Assembly (NCBI GenBank): GCA_900753685.1
Contig: CAAEAB010000226.1
Coordinates: 1-11,796 of the forward strand
Reading direction: 5' to 3'
DNA length: 11,796 bases
DNA from: Lachnospiraceae bacterium
GTDB taxonomy: Bacteria; Bacillota; Clostridia; Lachnospirales; Lachnospiraceae
Under the pieces are notes generated by a model. That model had not been told where the DNA came from. It saw only the letters and a program-made list of their open reading frames with translations, and did not search any database. A program made the translations under genes and the position numbers. The stretch's first letter is position 1, and every line of letters begins with the position of its first letter. Shown in pieces: positions 1 through 7,463 of this stretch.

Positions 1-58
1 CCAACGCCGCCGCCGCAAGTCCCCATAGAATATATCGTTTACTATTTTTAGCTTTCAT
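1..58 (-). CDS. Start of a probable membrane protein gene (partial, cut by window edge)
   Basis: Only the first 19 codons are present. They begin at an ATG two nucleotides after the stop codon of the upstream glycosyltransferase, and a GGAG motif inside the end of that gene serves as the ribosome binding site. The peptide starts with a Lys/Arg-rich stretch (MKAKNSKRY) and runs into a hydrophobic Leu/Ala segment, the pattern of a signal anchor or first membrane helix. The tight spacing implies co-transcription and translational coupling with the GtrB-like gene. Partners of such transferases are often GtrA-type flippases or multi-spanning membrane glycosyltransferases that use the lipid-linked sugar. 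That role is inferred from context only, because too little sequence is present to name a family. Confidence 0.6.
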   Translation of the reverse strand, partial: MKAKNSKRYILWGLAAAAL

Positions 59-60
59 TT

Positions 61-1002
61 TTATCTCCGTTCACGAACAATATAAATCGGTCTTCTTTTT
101 GTCTCTAAATAAGTCTTTGCAATATACAGGCCAATAATTCCTAAACATAACAACTGAATACCGCCCAAAAAGACGATAATCGTCACAAGCGACGGCCATC
201 CGGCCACTGGATCTCCAAAAATAAGCGCCCGGAGAATCACCACCAGCATACCAATAAATGAAACGCCGCAAAATCCAATTCCCAGCACAGAAGCAATGGA
301 AAGAGGCATGGTTGAATAGGCCAATATGCCGTCAATGGAATACAAAAATAATTTCCAAAACGACCATTTTGTCTCGCCGACGCTCCGCTCCACATTTTCA
401 AACTCCAGCCATTTCGTCCGGAATCCGACCCAGCTATAGATTCCCTTAGTAAAGCGGTTATATTCCTGATCCTGTAAAATAGCATCCACCATCTTTCGGC
501 TCATAAACCGGTAATCTCTCGCTCCATCCACAATTTCCGTATCGGACATCCGGTTGATCATTTTATAAAACAGGCGCGCAAAGAAGGAACGAATCGGCGG
601 TTCCCCTTTTCGCGTCCCCCGCCGCGTCGCCACACAGTCGTAATCCTCTTTGCCGACAGAATCCTTGATGATTCTGTACATTTCAGGGAGCAGTCTCGGC
701 GGATCCTGCAAATCCACGTCCATCGTTGCCACATAATCTCCCGAAGCCGCCTGGAGTCCTGCATAGAGGCCTGCCTCTTTACCAAAATTTCTTGAAAATG
801 AAACAAAGTGAACGCGCTCATCCATCTCACATAATTTTTTTATACTCTTTAATGTTCCGTCCCTGCTTCCGTCATCAACAAAACAGAACTCGACTTCTAA
901 TTCATCTTTTAACGGCTCTACCGCTTTTAAGGTTTCTCTATAAAAAATCGGAATAGCCTCTTCCTCATTATAGCAGGGTACAACAATCGATAATTGTTCC
1001 AT
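61..1002 (-). CDS. Polyprenyl-phosphate glycosyltransferase, GtrB/DPM1-like (GT2)
   Basis: A 313-residue family-2 glycosyltransferase that probably moves a sugar from a nucleotide donor to undecaprenyl phosphate at the inner face of the membrane. The GT-A domain opens with LSIVVPCYNEEE (4-15), followed by VDDGSRDGT (42-50) and the DVDLQDPP motif (95-102), which carries the metal/nucleotide-binding aspartates. The ARDYR and GETKWSFWKLF stretches (161-165, 209-219) are typical of the GtrB/YfdH/CsbB group. Two C-terminal transmembrane helices (about 233-261 and 271-295) are followed by a basic tail, also as in that group. The ATG at 1002 is preceded by GGAGG at good spacing. A membrane protein gene starts 2 nt downstream, so the pair probably supplies and uses a lipid-linked sugar for envelope glycosylation. 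The sugar cannot be told from sequence. The family is confident; the substrate is unknown. Confidence 0.9.
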   Translation of the reverse strand: MEQLSIVVPCYNEEEAIPIFYRETLKAVEPLKDELEVEFCFVDDGSRDGTLKSIKKLCEMDERVHFVSFSRNFGKEAGLYAGLQAASGDYVATMDVDLQDPPRLLPEMYRIIKDSVGKEDYDCVATRRGTRKGEPPIRSFFARLFYKMINRMSDTEIVDGARDYRFMSRKMVDAILQDQEYNRFTKGIYSWVGFRTKWLEFENVERSVGETKWSFWKLFLYSIDGILAYSTMPLSIASVLGIGFCGVSFIGMLVVILRALIFGDPVAGWPSLVTIIVFLGGIQLLCLGIIGLYIAKTYLETKRRPIYIVRERR

Positions 1003-1026
1003 ATCATTCCTCCATTTTTACCATCC

Positions 1027-1055
1027 ATTATATTTTTTATGCCTATATTTGTCAA
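1027..1055 (-). promoter_or_regulatory. Consensus sigma-A promoter of the GtrB-like gene
   Basis: Read on the minus strand, TTGACA (1050-1055) and TATAAT (1027-1032) are both perfect consensus hexamers separated by exactly 17 nt. Transcription should start near 1020, giving a leader of under 20 nt before the ATG at 1002. The promoter lies just downstream of the copper operon terminator, so the two units are independent. Confidence 0.85.
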
Positions 1056-1078
1056 CCTGTCCGCCCCTCCCCAAAACT

Positions 1079-1122
1079 AAAAAAGCCTTCGGGAAATGAC
1101 TAGATTCATTTTCCCAAAGACT
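1079..1122 (-). terminator. Rho-independent terminator of the copper operon
   Basis: On the minus strand a stem of about 15 pairs forms between 1106-1121 and 1085-1099, with one bulge and two G-U pairs, and is followed by six U residues (1084-1079). It starts about 25 nt after the copZ stop codon and ends the csoR-copA-copZ transcript before the next promoter. Confidence 0.85.
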
Positions 1123-1146
1123 TTCTTTTGAATATTCGGATTTTCT

Positions 1147-1344
1147 TTATTCGATTCCGGTCACATCATAACCTGCCTCGTCAATGGCTGCTTTCAGCGC
1201 CGCTTCATCGTAAGCGCCGTCAAAGGTCGCACATTTATCTTCCAGGCTGACGTTAATATCCTTCACGCCAAGACCTTCCAGCGCTTCCCTCACATGGGCT
1301 ACGCATTTCTGGCATCCCATACCCTCAATCATTACTTTTGTCAT
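1147..1344 (-). CDS. copZ: Copper chaperone CopZ (heavy-metal-associated domain)
   Basis: A 65-residue single-domain protein matching the usual size of CopZ/Atx1-like chaperones, which bind Cu(I) in the cytosol and hand it to the export ATPase or to the copper repressor. The metal site is GMGCQKC at residues 8-14, with Cys11 and Cys14 as ligands. The rest follows the beta-alpha-beta-beta-alpha-beta ferredoxin-like HMA pattern and ends in the common AGYDV motif. It lies 51 nt after copA with its own ribosome binding site (AAGGAGTGA) ahead of the ATG, and it is the last gene before the operon terminator. A candidate internal promoter precedes it. A mercury or other soft-metal HMA protein is the alternative, but the CsoR and CopA neighbours favour copper. 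Confidence 0.9.
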   Translation of the reverse strand: MTKVMIEGMGCQKCVAHVREALEGLGVKDINVSLEDKCATFDGAYDEAALKAAIDEAGYDVTGIE

Positions 1345-1374
1345 TTTAAATCACTCCTTCTATGATTTGTTTTT

Positions 1375-1403
1375 ATCATAATACTATTTTACAGCTTATT
1401 CAA
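1375..1403 (-). promoter_or_regulatory. Candidate internal promoter for copZ
   Basis: On the minus strand TTGAAT (1398-1403, four of six consensus bases, overlapping the copA stop codon) is followed after exactly 17 nt by TATGAT (1375-1380, five of six). The copA-copZ gap is 51 nt, longer than the csoR-copA gap. A weak 6-bp inverted repeat, TATGAT/ATCATA with an 8-nt loop (1361-1380), overlaps the -10. Independent copZ expression is an inference from hexamer matches and spacing only. Confidence 0.35.
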
Positions 1404-3945
1404 GAGATTTTGAGCCCTTATATTCATAGCCGGCCTTTTCAATTGCCTGCCTGATGGCCTCCTCCGGTACATCGCCGCTCATGGCAACAATAGCCGTTCC
1501 CGCTTCATGGCTTACCACCGCTTCGGAAATCTCAGGGAACCTTTCAAGGGTGCGCTTCACCATCTTTTCGCAGTGGCCACACATCATGCCTTCGATTTCC
1601 AAAGTTTTTTTCGTCACCGGCGCGCTGCGTTCCATAGCCACACCGGATATGTCCACGCTCTGAATCTTTTTATCCCTGGAGGCGCTGTGTATTTTAAAGA
1701 AGTTCAGCCGCAGTGCATTGGATACCACACAGAAGCTGGATAAGCTCATGGCCGCCGCGCCGAACATCGGGTTCAATTTCAGGCCAAACAGCGGAATCCA
1801 TACGCCGGCCGCCAGTGGAATACCGATCACGTTGTAGAAAAATGCCCAAAACAGGTTTTCATGAATATTTCTTAAGGTTGCACGGCTCAGACGAATGGCC
1901 GCCGGCACGTCGCTTAACCTGCTCTTCATCAAAACCACATCTGCGGCGTCGATGGCAATGTCTGTTCCTGCGCCGATGGCGATACCGATATCCGCCCGCG
2001 TCAGCGCCGGCGCATCATTGATACCGTCTCCGACCATGGCAACCTTTCCCTTCTCCTTCAAGGCGCGGATAACGCTCTCTTTGCCATCCGGCAATACACC
2101 GGCGATGACTTCATCGACACCGGCCTGGGCGCCGATAGCCTTCGCCGTCCGCTCATTGTCCCCGGTAAGCATAACGACTCGTATACCCATATTCTGCAAT
2201 TCCCGGACCGCCTGCGGACTGTCCTCTTTAATAACGTCGGCAACGGCGATAATCCCGATAAACTTTCCGTCCCGTCCGAAAAACAGAGGTGTTTTTCCGG
2301 CCTCCGCCAGGGTCTCGGACCGTTTTTTCATTTCTTCAGAGATTTCCATCTGTCCGCTGACGAATTTCAGATTGCCGCCAACCAATACGGTCCCATTCAG
2401 TACTGCCGTCAATCCGTTACCCGGCAGCGCCTTAAAATCACTGACCTCCTCTGCAGTCATCTGTTTTTCCTCCGCCCGCTGTAAAATTGCCCGGGCTAAA
2501 GGATGCTCGCTTTTCTTTTCCAGCGCATAAGCCAGTCTTAAAAGCTCATCCTCCCGAATTCCCTCCGCCGGAACCATATCCGTCACCTTCGGCTCGCCGC
2601 TGGTAATCGTCCCGGTTTTATCCAAGGCAACAATCTGTACCTTTCCGGCCTCTTCCAGAGAAACAGCGGTTTTAAAGAGAATTCCATGTTTGGCCCCCAT
2701 GCCGTTGCCCACCATAATAGCCACCGGCGTCGCCAGACCCAGAGCGCACGGACAGCTAATCACGAGTACAGAAATACCTCTGGCCAGCGCAAAGCCCACC
2801 GTCTGCCCGGCTAAAAGCCACACAATCGTCGTAATCACCGCAATGGTAATAACCGCCGGAACAAAAACACCGGAAACCTTGTCCGCCACCTTGGCAATCG
2901 GCGCCTTTGTGGCCGCCGCGTCGCTGACCATCTTGATAATCTGGGACAATGTTGTATCCTCGCCAACCCGGGTCGCTTCACAGCGAATAAATCCGGATTG
3001 ATTGACAGTAGCTGCGGATACGGCGTCGCCCTCCGCCTTGTCCACTGGAATACTCTCCCCGGTCAATGCGGATTCATTGACCGCGCTGCTTCCTTCAAGA
3101 ATCACGCCGTCCACCGGGATATTCTCCCCCGGACGCACGACAAAAACATCGCCCCGCTTCACCTGTTCAATCGGCACAACAGCTTCCACGCCGTCCTTTA
3201 ACACCGTCGCCGTCTTTGGAGCCATCTTCATAAGACTCTTTAGGGCATCCGTTGTCTTTCCCTTTGAACGGGCCTCCAGCATCTTGCCTACAGTAATAAG
3301 GGTCAAAATCATGGCCGCCGACTCAAAATAAAATTCATCCATATACACCATAACCCCAGCCATATCCCCATGGACCTGGGCGTCAGTCATGGCAAACAGC
3401 GCGTAAACACTATATACAAAGGATGCTCCCGAACCGAGGGCCACCAGCGTATCCATATTCGGCGCCCGGTGGATGAGACTTTGAAAGCCGCTGATAAAGA
3501 ATTTTTGATTAATCATTATGATAATAATAGTCAGCAAAAGCTGAAGCAGTCCTACGGCGACATGGTTTCCGTTAAAAAACGGCGGCAGCGGCCAGCCCCA
3601 CATCATATGCCCCATGGAAAAATACATGAGGACAATGAGAAAGCCTACCGAGGACCATAGCCTTTTCTTTAAAACCGGAGTTTCTCTGTCCTTTAACATA
3701 TCCTCCGCGTCTGCACCGGACACAGAGCCGTCATGTTCCGAGGTCTCCCCTTTCTTTGAGGCGCCATAGCCGGCCTTTTCCACCGCCGCAATAATCTCCT
3801 GAGCCGAGACGTCGCCCTCAACTCCCATGGAATTCGTCAGCAGACTGACTGAGCAGGATGTAACTCCCGGCACCTTGGAAACTTCCTTTTCCACCCTGCT
3901 GCTGCAGGCGGCACAGGACATACCGGTCACTGTATATTGTTCCAT
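1396..3945 (-). CDS. copA: Copper-exporting P1B-type ATPase CopA with N- and C-terminal HMA domains
   Basis: An 849-residue Cu(I) efflux pump of the plasma membrane. It has an N-terminal HMA domain (GMSCAAC, 8-14), membrane helices from about 95, the actuator TGES loop (295-298), the transport-site CPC motif (398-400), DKTGT with the phosphorylated Asp442, the P1B-specific SEHP (479-482), TGDN (594-597) and GDGINDAP (639-646). The last two helices carry YN (704-705) and MSLSS (733-737), the copper-type P1B-1 signature. A linker at about 752-778 leads to a second HMA domain at the C-terminus (GMMCGHC, 786-792). Most bacterial CopA proteins carry HMA domains only at the N-terminus, so this one is longer than usual. 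The ATG at 3945 has AAGGAGG upstream. The gene lies 24 nt after csoR, as expected for copper-induced export. Copper rather than silver is inferred, since both can use this pump. Confidence 0.95.
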   Translation of the reverse strand: MEQYTVTGMSCAACSSRVEKEVSKVPGVTSCSVSLLTNSMGVEGDVSAQEIIAAVEKAGYGASKKGETSEHDGSVSGADAEDMLKDRETPVLKKRLWSSVGFLIVLMYFSMGHMMWGWPLPPFFNGNHVAVGLLQLLLTIIIIMINQKFFISGFQSLIHRAPNMDTLVALGSGASFVYSVYALFAMTDAQVHGDMAGVMVYMDEFYFESAAMILTLITVGKMLEARSKGKTTDALKSLMKMAPKTATVLKDGVEAVVPIEQVKRGDVFVVRPGENIPVDGVILEGSSAVNESALTGESIPVDKAEGDAVSAATVNQSGFIRCEATRVGEDTTLSQIIKMVSDAAATKAPIAKVADKVSGVFVPAVITIAVITTIVWLLAGQTVGFALARGISVLVISCPCALGLATPVAIMVGNGMGAKHGILFKTAVSLEEAGKVQIVALDKTGTITSGEPKVTDMVPAEGIREDELLRLAYALEKKSEHPLARAILQRAEEKQMTAEEVSDFKALPGNGLTAVLNGTVLVGGNLKFVSGQMEISEEMKKRSETLAEAGKTPLFFGRDGKFIGIIAVADVIKEDSPQAVRELQNMGIRVVMLTGDNERTAKAIGAQAGVDEVIAGVLPDGKESVIRALKEKGKVAMVGDGINDAPALTRADIGIAIGAGTDIAIDAADVVLMKSRLSDVPAAIRLSRATLRNIHENLFWAFFYNVIGIPLAAGVWIPLFGLKLNPMFGAAAMSLSSFCVVSNALRLNFFKIHSASRDKKIQSVDISGVAMERSAPVTKKTLEIEGMMCGHCEKMVKRTLERFPEISEAVVSHEAGTAIVAMSGDVPEEAIRQAIEKAGYEYKGSKSLE

Positions 3946-3969
3946 AATTAATCCTCCTTACTTCAAGCT

Positions 3970-4275
3970 CTACTTCATAAGTTTCGTTAAAAGTGCAATT
4001 AATTCGTCGATGGTTTCATCATTGCCCTGTCGGATATCATCGGCCACGCAGGTTCGTATGTGATTCGCCAGCAATTCTTTTGAAAAACTGTTCAATGCGG
4101 CATTGGCTGCCGCCACCTGTATCAAAATATCTGTACAGTATATATCCTTCTCAACCATTCCCTTAATTCCCCGAATCTGTCCTTCAATCCGGTTTAACCG
4201 ATGGATTAGACTTTTATATTCTTCTTCTGAGCGTTCCTTCGTTTTATGACAACAACATTCTTTCTCTTTTTCCAT
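3970..4275 (-). CDS. csoR: Copper-sensing transcriptional repressor CsoR
   Basis: A 101-residue all-helical DNA-binding protein of the CsoR/RcnR (DUF156) family. It represses the operon until Cu(I) binds and releases it from DNA. The Cu(I) ligand set is visible as Cys47, His72 and Cys76, with the same 25- and 4-residue spacings as Cys36-His61-Cys65 of Mycobacterium tuberculosis CsoR. This argues for copper over the nickel (RcnR), formaldehyde (FrmR) or persulfide (CstR) branches. The helix around HRLNRIEGQIRGIKGM (25-40) is the conserved DNA-binding and tetramer core. An extra Cys-Cys-Cys-His cluster at residues 7-10 lies before the core fold and may bind metal as well. The ATG at 4275 follows a GGGGAGG ribosome binding site (4285-4291). 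It is the first gene of the operon, as expected for autoregulation, with two operator-like palindromes upstream. Confidence 0.92.
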   Translation of the reverse strand: MEKEKECCCHKTKERSEEEYKSLIHRLNRIEGQIRGIKGMVEKDIYCTDILIQVAAANAALNSFSKELLANHIRTCVADDIRQGNDETIDELIALLTKLMK

Positions 4276-4320
4276 CTTTTCATACCTCCCCGTTCCGGTT
4301 CAAAAATATCTCCCGCCCTT

Positions 4321-4339
4321 CATACCCCCAATGGGTATG
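4321..4339. promoter_or_regulatory. CsoR operator 1 (downstream of the -10)
   Basis: A perfect inverted repeat CATACCC-N5-GGGTATG. The core ATACCCCCAATGGGTAT (4322-4338) has the ATACCC...GGGTAT layout typical of CsoR operators. It covers the predicted transcription start of csoR-copA-copZ, so bound repressor would block initiation. Confidence 0.8.
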
Positions 4340-4342
4340 ATT

Positions 4343-4372
4343 ATTATATACCCCCATAAGGTATATTGTCAA
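4343..4372 (-). promoter_or_regulatory. Promoter of the csoR-copA-copZ operon
   Basis: On the minus strand TTGACA (4367-4372) and TATAAT (4343-4348) are perfect hexamers with an 18-nt spacer, one longer than ideal. Operator 2 fills the spacer and operator 1 sits just beyond the -10. This is the arrangement of a strong promoter held down by a repressor. Confidence 0.82.
4346..4366. promoter_or_regulatory. CsoR operator 2 (in the promoter spacer)
   Basis: An inverted repeat ATATACC-N7-GGTATAT. Its 17-nt core ATACCCCCATAAGGTAT (4348-4364) differs from operator 1 in only three central positions and lies in the same orientation with centres 26 bp apart. It occupies the spacer between -35 and -10. 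Confidence 0.75.
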
Positions 4373-4400
4373 CATTTTTAACCGACATTTATTTTCAAAT

Positions 4401-4433
4401 AAAAACGGGAGCAAGCCTCCGGGGCTTACTCCC
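4401..4433 (-). terminator. Rho-independent terminator after the GT2 gene
   Basis: On the minus strand an 11-bp stem (GGGAGTAAGCC at 4433-4423 with GGCTTGCTCCC at 4417-4407, one G-U pair) closes a 5-nt loop and is followed by G and five U residues. It lies 10 nt after the stop codon at 4443 and about 30 nt before the copper promoter. It closes the four-gene unit that starts near 9362. Confidence 0.9.
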
Positions 4434-4442
4434 ACTTTTCTG

Positions 4443-5462
4443 TTAATTAAATTTATAGATTTTCTGGGCCAAATGATAGCCTTTGCGCATGAGCGAGCTT
4501 GAAATAACCCCCGGCGGATTGCTGACCAACCCCCGCAGTCCTGTACGCAGCCGCAGATACATGCCATAATCATTTTCCTTAAAGTATTTCCACAAATCTT
4601 TTCGTTTCTGTATGTTCTCTTCGGTTCCCGAAATGGTCAGCATAATGGAAGTTACCAGACAAATCATCGCCAGGTAGCTCATCATATACCGAGCTAAACG
4701 TTTATTAAACACATCTTCCGGAAGACTGAACGCGTCAAACATCATTTTGTTCACCCGAATCTGCTGGTCAATTCGACCAATCATCACCTCTTCATTGACC
4801 GACTGATCGCTCCGCCCGATATAATAGCGGTACAAATCCACATTCATATAATACAGACTCCGCACATACGGCAGCGGAACATAGGCAAATAGATTGTCCA
4901 CATAAAATGTATGCTTCGGCAGCTCCAGTCCGGCTTCCCGCAATACCCGCGTCCGGTAAATCATAGAATGCATCAAAAGGTTCTGATCCACTCTAAATCT
5001 TCCTACCTGATTCCAGCCAAACACCTTATCCTCCGGAAGTACTCGGGTATACCGGATAACCTTGGAGGTCTGATCCTCCACATGCTCATAAACATAATTG
5101 CAAATGACCAAATCTACACGTTTTCTATTCTTTGCAAAGCCTTTCAGCACATCTATGACCTTTTTAAGACTTTCTTCATCCAGCCAATCATCCGAATCCA
5201 CCACTTTATAATATAAGCCGGAGGCATTTTTAAGCCCCGTATTCACAGCCTCGCCATGACCACCATTTTCCTGATAAACAACCTTTATGATCTCCGGGTA
5301 GGCCGCCGCATATTCGTCTGCGATAGCCGCCGTACCGTCCTTTGAACCATCATCTACAATAATAATTTCAACATCCTCTCCCCCAACTAACAGGGAATCG
5401 ATACATTTCTTCATATATGCTTCCGAATTATAGCAAGGCACGCCAAATGAAAGTATTTTCAT
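4443..5462 (-). CDS. Family-2 glycosyltransferase, cell-wall/polysaccharide type
   Basis: A GT-A fold inverting glycosyltransferase that probably adds a sugar to a surface glycan or glycolipid; donor and acceptor cannot be read from sequence. With the start used here (339 residues) the motifs are LSFGVPCYN (4-12), IIIVDDGSKDGT (33-44) and the DxD-type VDSDDW (88-93). The remainder has the long aromatic, Tyr-rich C-terminal region seen in Firmicute WcaA/EpsJ-like transferases. There is no strong C-terminal membrane anchor, so it is probably a cytosolic or peripheral membrane enzyme. I chose the ATG at 5462, preceded by AAGG across the stop codon of the upstream gene. An in-frame GTG at 5477 would add five residues and overlap that gene, with a poorly placed ribosome binding site. 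The gap to the phosphatase gene is 5 nt, so translation is likely coupled. It is unrelated in detail to the GtrB-like enzyme at 61-1002. Confidence 0.85.
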   Translation of the reverse strand: MKILSFGVPCYNSEAYMKKCIDSLLVGGEDVEIIIVDDGSKDGTAAIADEYAAAYPEIIKVVYQENGGHGEAVNTGLKNASGLYYKVVDSDDWLDEESLKKVIDVLKGFAKNRKRVDLVICNYVYEHVEDQTSKVIRYTRVLPEDKVFGWNQVGRFRVDQNLLMHSMIYRTRVLREAGLELPKHTFYVDNLFAYVPLPYVRSLYYMNVDLYRYYIGRSDQSVNEEVMIGRIDQQIRVNKMMFDAFSLPEDVFNKRLARYMMSYLAMICLVTSIMLTISGTEENIQKRKDLWKYFKENDYGMYLRLRTGLRGLVSNPPGVISSSLMRKGYHLAQKIYKFN

Positions 5463-5467
5463 TTTCC

Positions 5468-6097
5468 TTATTCCCACCCTTTCTTCTTATATTCATAAAA
5501 CACCTTATTATCCTCAATCACATCAAAGCCGCCATTCCGACAGGCTACGATTGTCACACCGCAGTTTCTTTGAAGAGAACCTTCCCAGAAATCTTTAATC
5601 TCATTCTGACGAATGTAATGCATCATCGCCTTGTTTACTGCGCCATGGGCCACAATCATGATCCTCTCGTCGTCTTTATGCTTCTCTATAATCTCTTTCA
5701 GGAAATCCTCAGCTCTGTCGCATACCGCCTGAATGGATTCTCCTCCCTCCGGCGCATCATAGCACTCCGGCGCGTCAAAAAAAGCGGTAAATTTGCTCGT
5801 CTTCTCACCGCGGATTTTCGTAAAATCTGCGCCTTCCAGCGCGCCGAAGCCAATTTCTTTAATCCTCTCATCAACAATCACCGCAAGCTCCCGGTTTCCT
5901 TTCAGGATACAGGCGGTTTCATAGGCCCGCTTTAACGGGCTGGAATAAATAGCGTCAAAATGAATATCCTTCATTCCTTCTGCGGATTCACAGGCCACCC
6001 GGCGTCCTTCTTCTGTTAAATCAATGTCTGCCCAGCCCTGAATTTTTCTTTCGTTATTCCAATATGTCTTTCCGTGTCTTACAATATATAACTCCAT
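5468..6097 (-). CDS. Histidine phosphatase family protein (phosphoglycerate mutase-like)
   Basis: A 209-residue branch-1 histidine phosphatase. The RHG motif at residues 7-9 carries His8, which becomes phosphorylated. Arg58-type positively charged residues in YSSPLKRAYETA (51-62), the acidic EIGFGALEG stretch (81-89) and the second catalytic His151 in VAHGA complete the expected site. The length fits cofactor-independent broad-specificity phosphatases (PhoE/GpmB-like), not the longer cofactor-dependent mutase GpmA. CobC, the alpha-ribazole phosphatase of cobamide synthesis, belongs to the same family, and cobT lies at the window end, but the two are 5 kb apart in different units, so that link is weak. 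The start at 6097 uses a GGAAGG site embedded in the last codons of rarA, 6 nt away, which implies translational coupling. The substrate is unknown. Confidence 0.88.
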   Translation of the reverse strand: MELYIVRHGKTYWNNERKIQGWADIDLTEEGRRVACESAEGMKDIHFDAIYSSPLKRAYETACILKGNRELAVIVDERIKEIGFGALEGADFTKIRGEKTSKFTAFFDAPECYDAPEGGESIQAVCDRAEDFLKEIIEKHKDDERIMIVAHGAVNKAMMHYIRQNEIKDFWEGSLQRNCGVTIVACRNGGFDVIEDNKVFYEYKKKGWE

Positions 6098-6103
6098 TTT
6101 TAT

Positions 6104-7426
6104 TTATCCTTCCTGCTTTAATTCCTTCAGCCATTGTTTCATCTTTGCCTCGTAGCCCAGATCGCCGCCGCGATAAAAGGTATGTCCTTCTACCCCGTCC
6201 GGCAGATATTGCTGTTTTACCCAGTGCTTATCATATTCATGAGCATACTGATAGCCTATGCCGTGACCGAAATTTTTCGCTCCCCGGTAACTGGCATCCT
6301 GTAAATAAGACGGTATCGGTTCGGTCTTATGGGACGCCACCCAATCCAGGGCCTCATTGACCGCCATATAGGCCGAATTACTCTTTGGCGCACAGGCCAC
6401 ATAAATCGCCGCCTGGGCCAGAGGAATCCGCGCTTCGGGCATACCGAGCCGTTCCGCCGCCTGGGCCGCGCTCACCGCCACTGTCAGCGCCTGTGGATCC
6501 GCATTTCCCACATCTTCCGCCGCACAGATCATAATCCGCCGCGCAACAAAAGCCACATCCTCGCCCGCATAAAGCATCCGGGCCAGATAATAGACCGCCG
6601 CATCCGGATCAGACCCCCGCATACTTTTAATAAAGGCAGATATGGTATCATAATGATTATCTCCATTTTTATCGTATAAAATCACCCGTTTCTGAATACA
6701 TTCGCCGGCAACCTCCAGGGTAATGTGAATTTTCCCGTCCTCTGACGGCTCCGTGGTAAGAATCCCAAGCTCCACCGCGTTCAACGCCGTCCGAGCGTCC
6801 CCATTACTCATATCCGCCAAAAATTCCAGGGCATCCTCGCTGATTTCGGCATGGTATGCTCCCATACCCTTTTCCACATCGTCAACAGCCCTCCGGAGCA
6901 AAGCGGCAATATCCGCCTTGCTTAAAGGTTCCAACCGAAAAATTACAGACCGGGAAATCAGAGCGCTGTTCACCTCAAAATAAGGATTTTCTGTAGTGGC
7001 TCCAATCAAAACAACAGTGCCGTCCTCCACAAAGGGCAGCAAATAATCCTGCTGACCCTTATTGAAACGGTGAATTTCATCCACGAACAGAATCGTTTTC
7101 TGCCCGTACATCCCCCGCCGATCTTTGGCCTCCGCCACAACCTGTTCCATATCCTTTTTCCCGGCCACTGTGGCGTTCATCTGGGTGAACGCCGCCTTTG
7201 TCCTGTTGGCAATGACCCGGGCAATCGTCGTCTTTCCCGTCCCCGGCGGCCCGTACAAAATAATGGAACTGAGCTTGTCGGCCTTGATCGCCCGGTAAAG
7301 CAGCTTATCCTTTCCGAGAATATGCTGCTGTCCGACAATCTCCTCCAGCGTCTGGGGCCGGAGTCGGGATGCCAGCGGCGATTCCTGCTTCATTGTATTC
7401 TCCCGCATATATTCAAATAAATCCAT
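6104..7426 (-). CDS. rarA: Replication-associated recombination protein RarA/MgsA (AAA+ ATPase)
   Basis: A 440-residue AAA+ ATPase of the clamp-loader-related RarA/MgsA/WRNIP1 family, which acts at stalled or single-stranded-gap replication forks with SSB and RecA. The order is an N-terminal PLASRLRPQTLEEIVGQ segment (17-33), Walker A GPPGTGKTT (59-67), Walker B FVDEIHRF (114-121), sensor-1 GATTENP (142-148) and an arginine finger in SALISRS (Arg159). The C-terminal lid and tetramerisation region contains the conserved RGSDPDAAVYYLARML stretch. The length matches the family. The ATG at 7426 follows AGGTGA at about 10 nt; the later in-frame Met12 would trim a conserved N-terminus. It sits 37 nt after the phosphoglycerol transferase gene with no terminator between, and its end holds the ribosome binding site of the phosphatase gene. 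Its place among envelope genes has no obvious functional reason. Confidence 0.95.
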   Translation of the reverse strand: MDLFEYMRENTMKQESPLASRLRPQTLEEIVGQQHILGKDKLLYRAIKADKLSSIILYGPPGTGKTTIARVIANRTKAAFTQMNATVAGKKDMEQVVAEAKDRRGMYGQKTILFVDEIHRFNKGQQDYLLPFVEDGTVVLIGATTENPYFEVNSALISRSVIFRLEPLSKADIAALLRRAVDDVEKGMGAYHAEISEDALEFLADMSNGDARTALNAVELGILTTEPSEDGKIHITLEVAGECIQKRVILYDKNGDNHYDTISAFIKSMRGSDPDAAVYYLARMLYAGEDVAFVARRIMICAAEDVGNADPQALTVAVSAAQAAERLGMPEARIPLAQAAIYVACAPKSNSAYMAVNEALDWVASHKTEPIPSYLQDASYRGAKNFGHGIGYQYAHEYDKHWVKQQYLPDGVEGHTFYRGGDLGYEAKMKQWLKELKQEG

Positions 7427-7463
7427 AGACTCTCACCTGCTTATCTTCGGGCTGCCTCATTTT

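Noticed and set aside
1079..1122. Hairpin considered as a riboswitch or regulatory RNA
   Set aside because: A single strong stem followed directly by a U tract after the last operon gene is fully explained as a terminator.
1895..2530. 211-codon open frame on the plus strand inside copA
   Set aside because: It is antisense to the ATPase catalytic core. The Ser/Pro/Ala-rich translation mirrors the reverse complement of a GC-rich gene, with no recognisable domain and no ribosome binding site found.
4280..4573. 97-codon minus-strand frame spanning the terminator and the copper promoter
   Set aside because: It runs out of frame through the end of the GT2 gene, the terminator hairpin and the CsoR operators, so it is not a plausible gene.
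5417..5935. 172-codon plus-strand frame opposite the phosphatase gene
   Set aside because: It is antisense to a clear histidine phosphatase with an intact active site, and its translation has no recognisable motif.
5468..6097. Assignment of the phosphatase as CobC of the cobamide pathway
   Set aside because: The family matches, but cobT is more than 5 kb away in another unit, and nothing in the sequence singles out alpha-ribazole phosphate as substrate.
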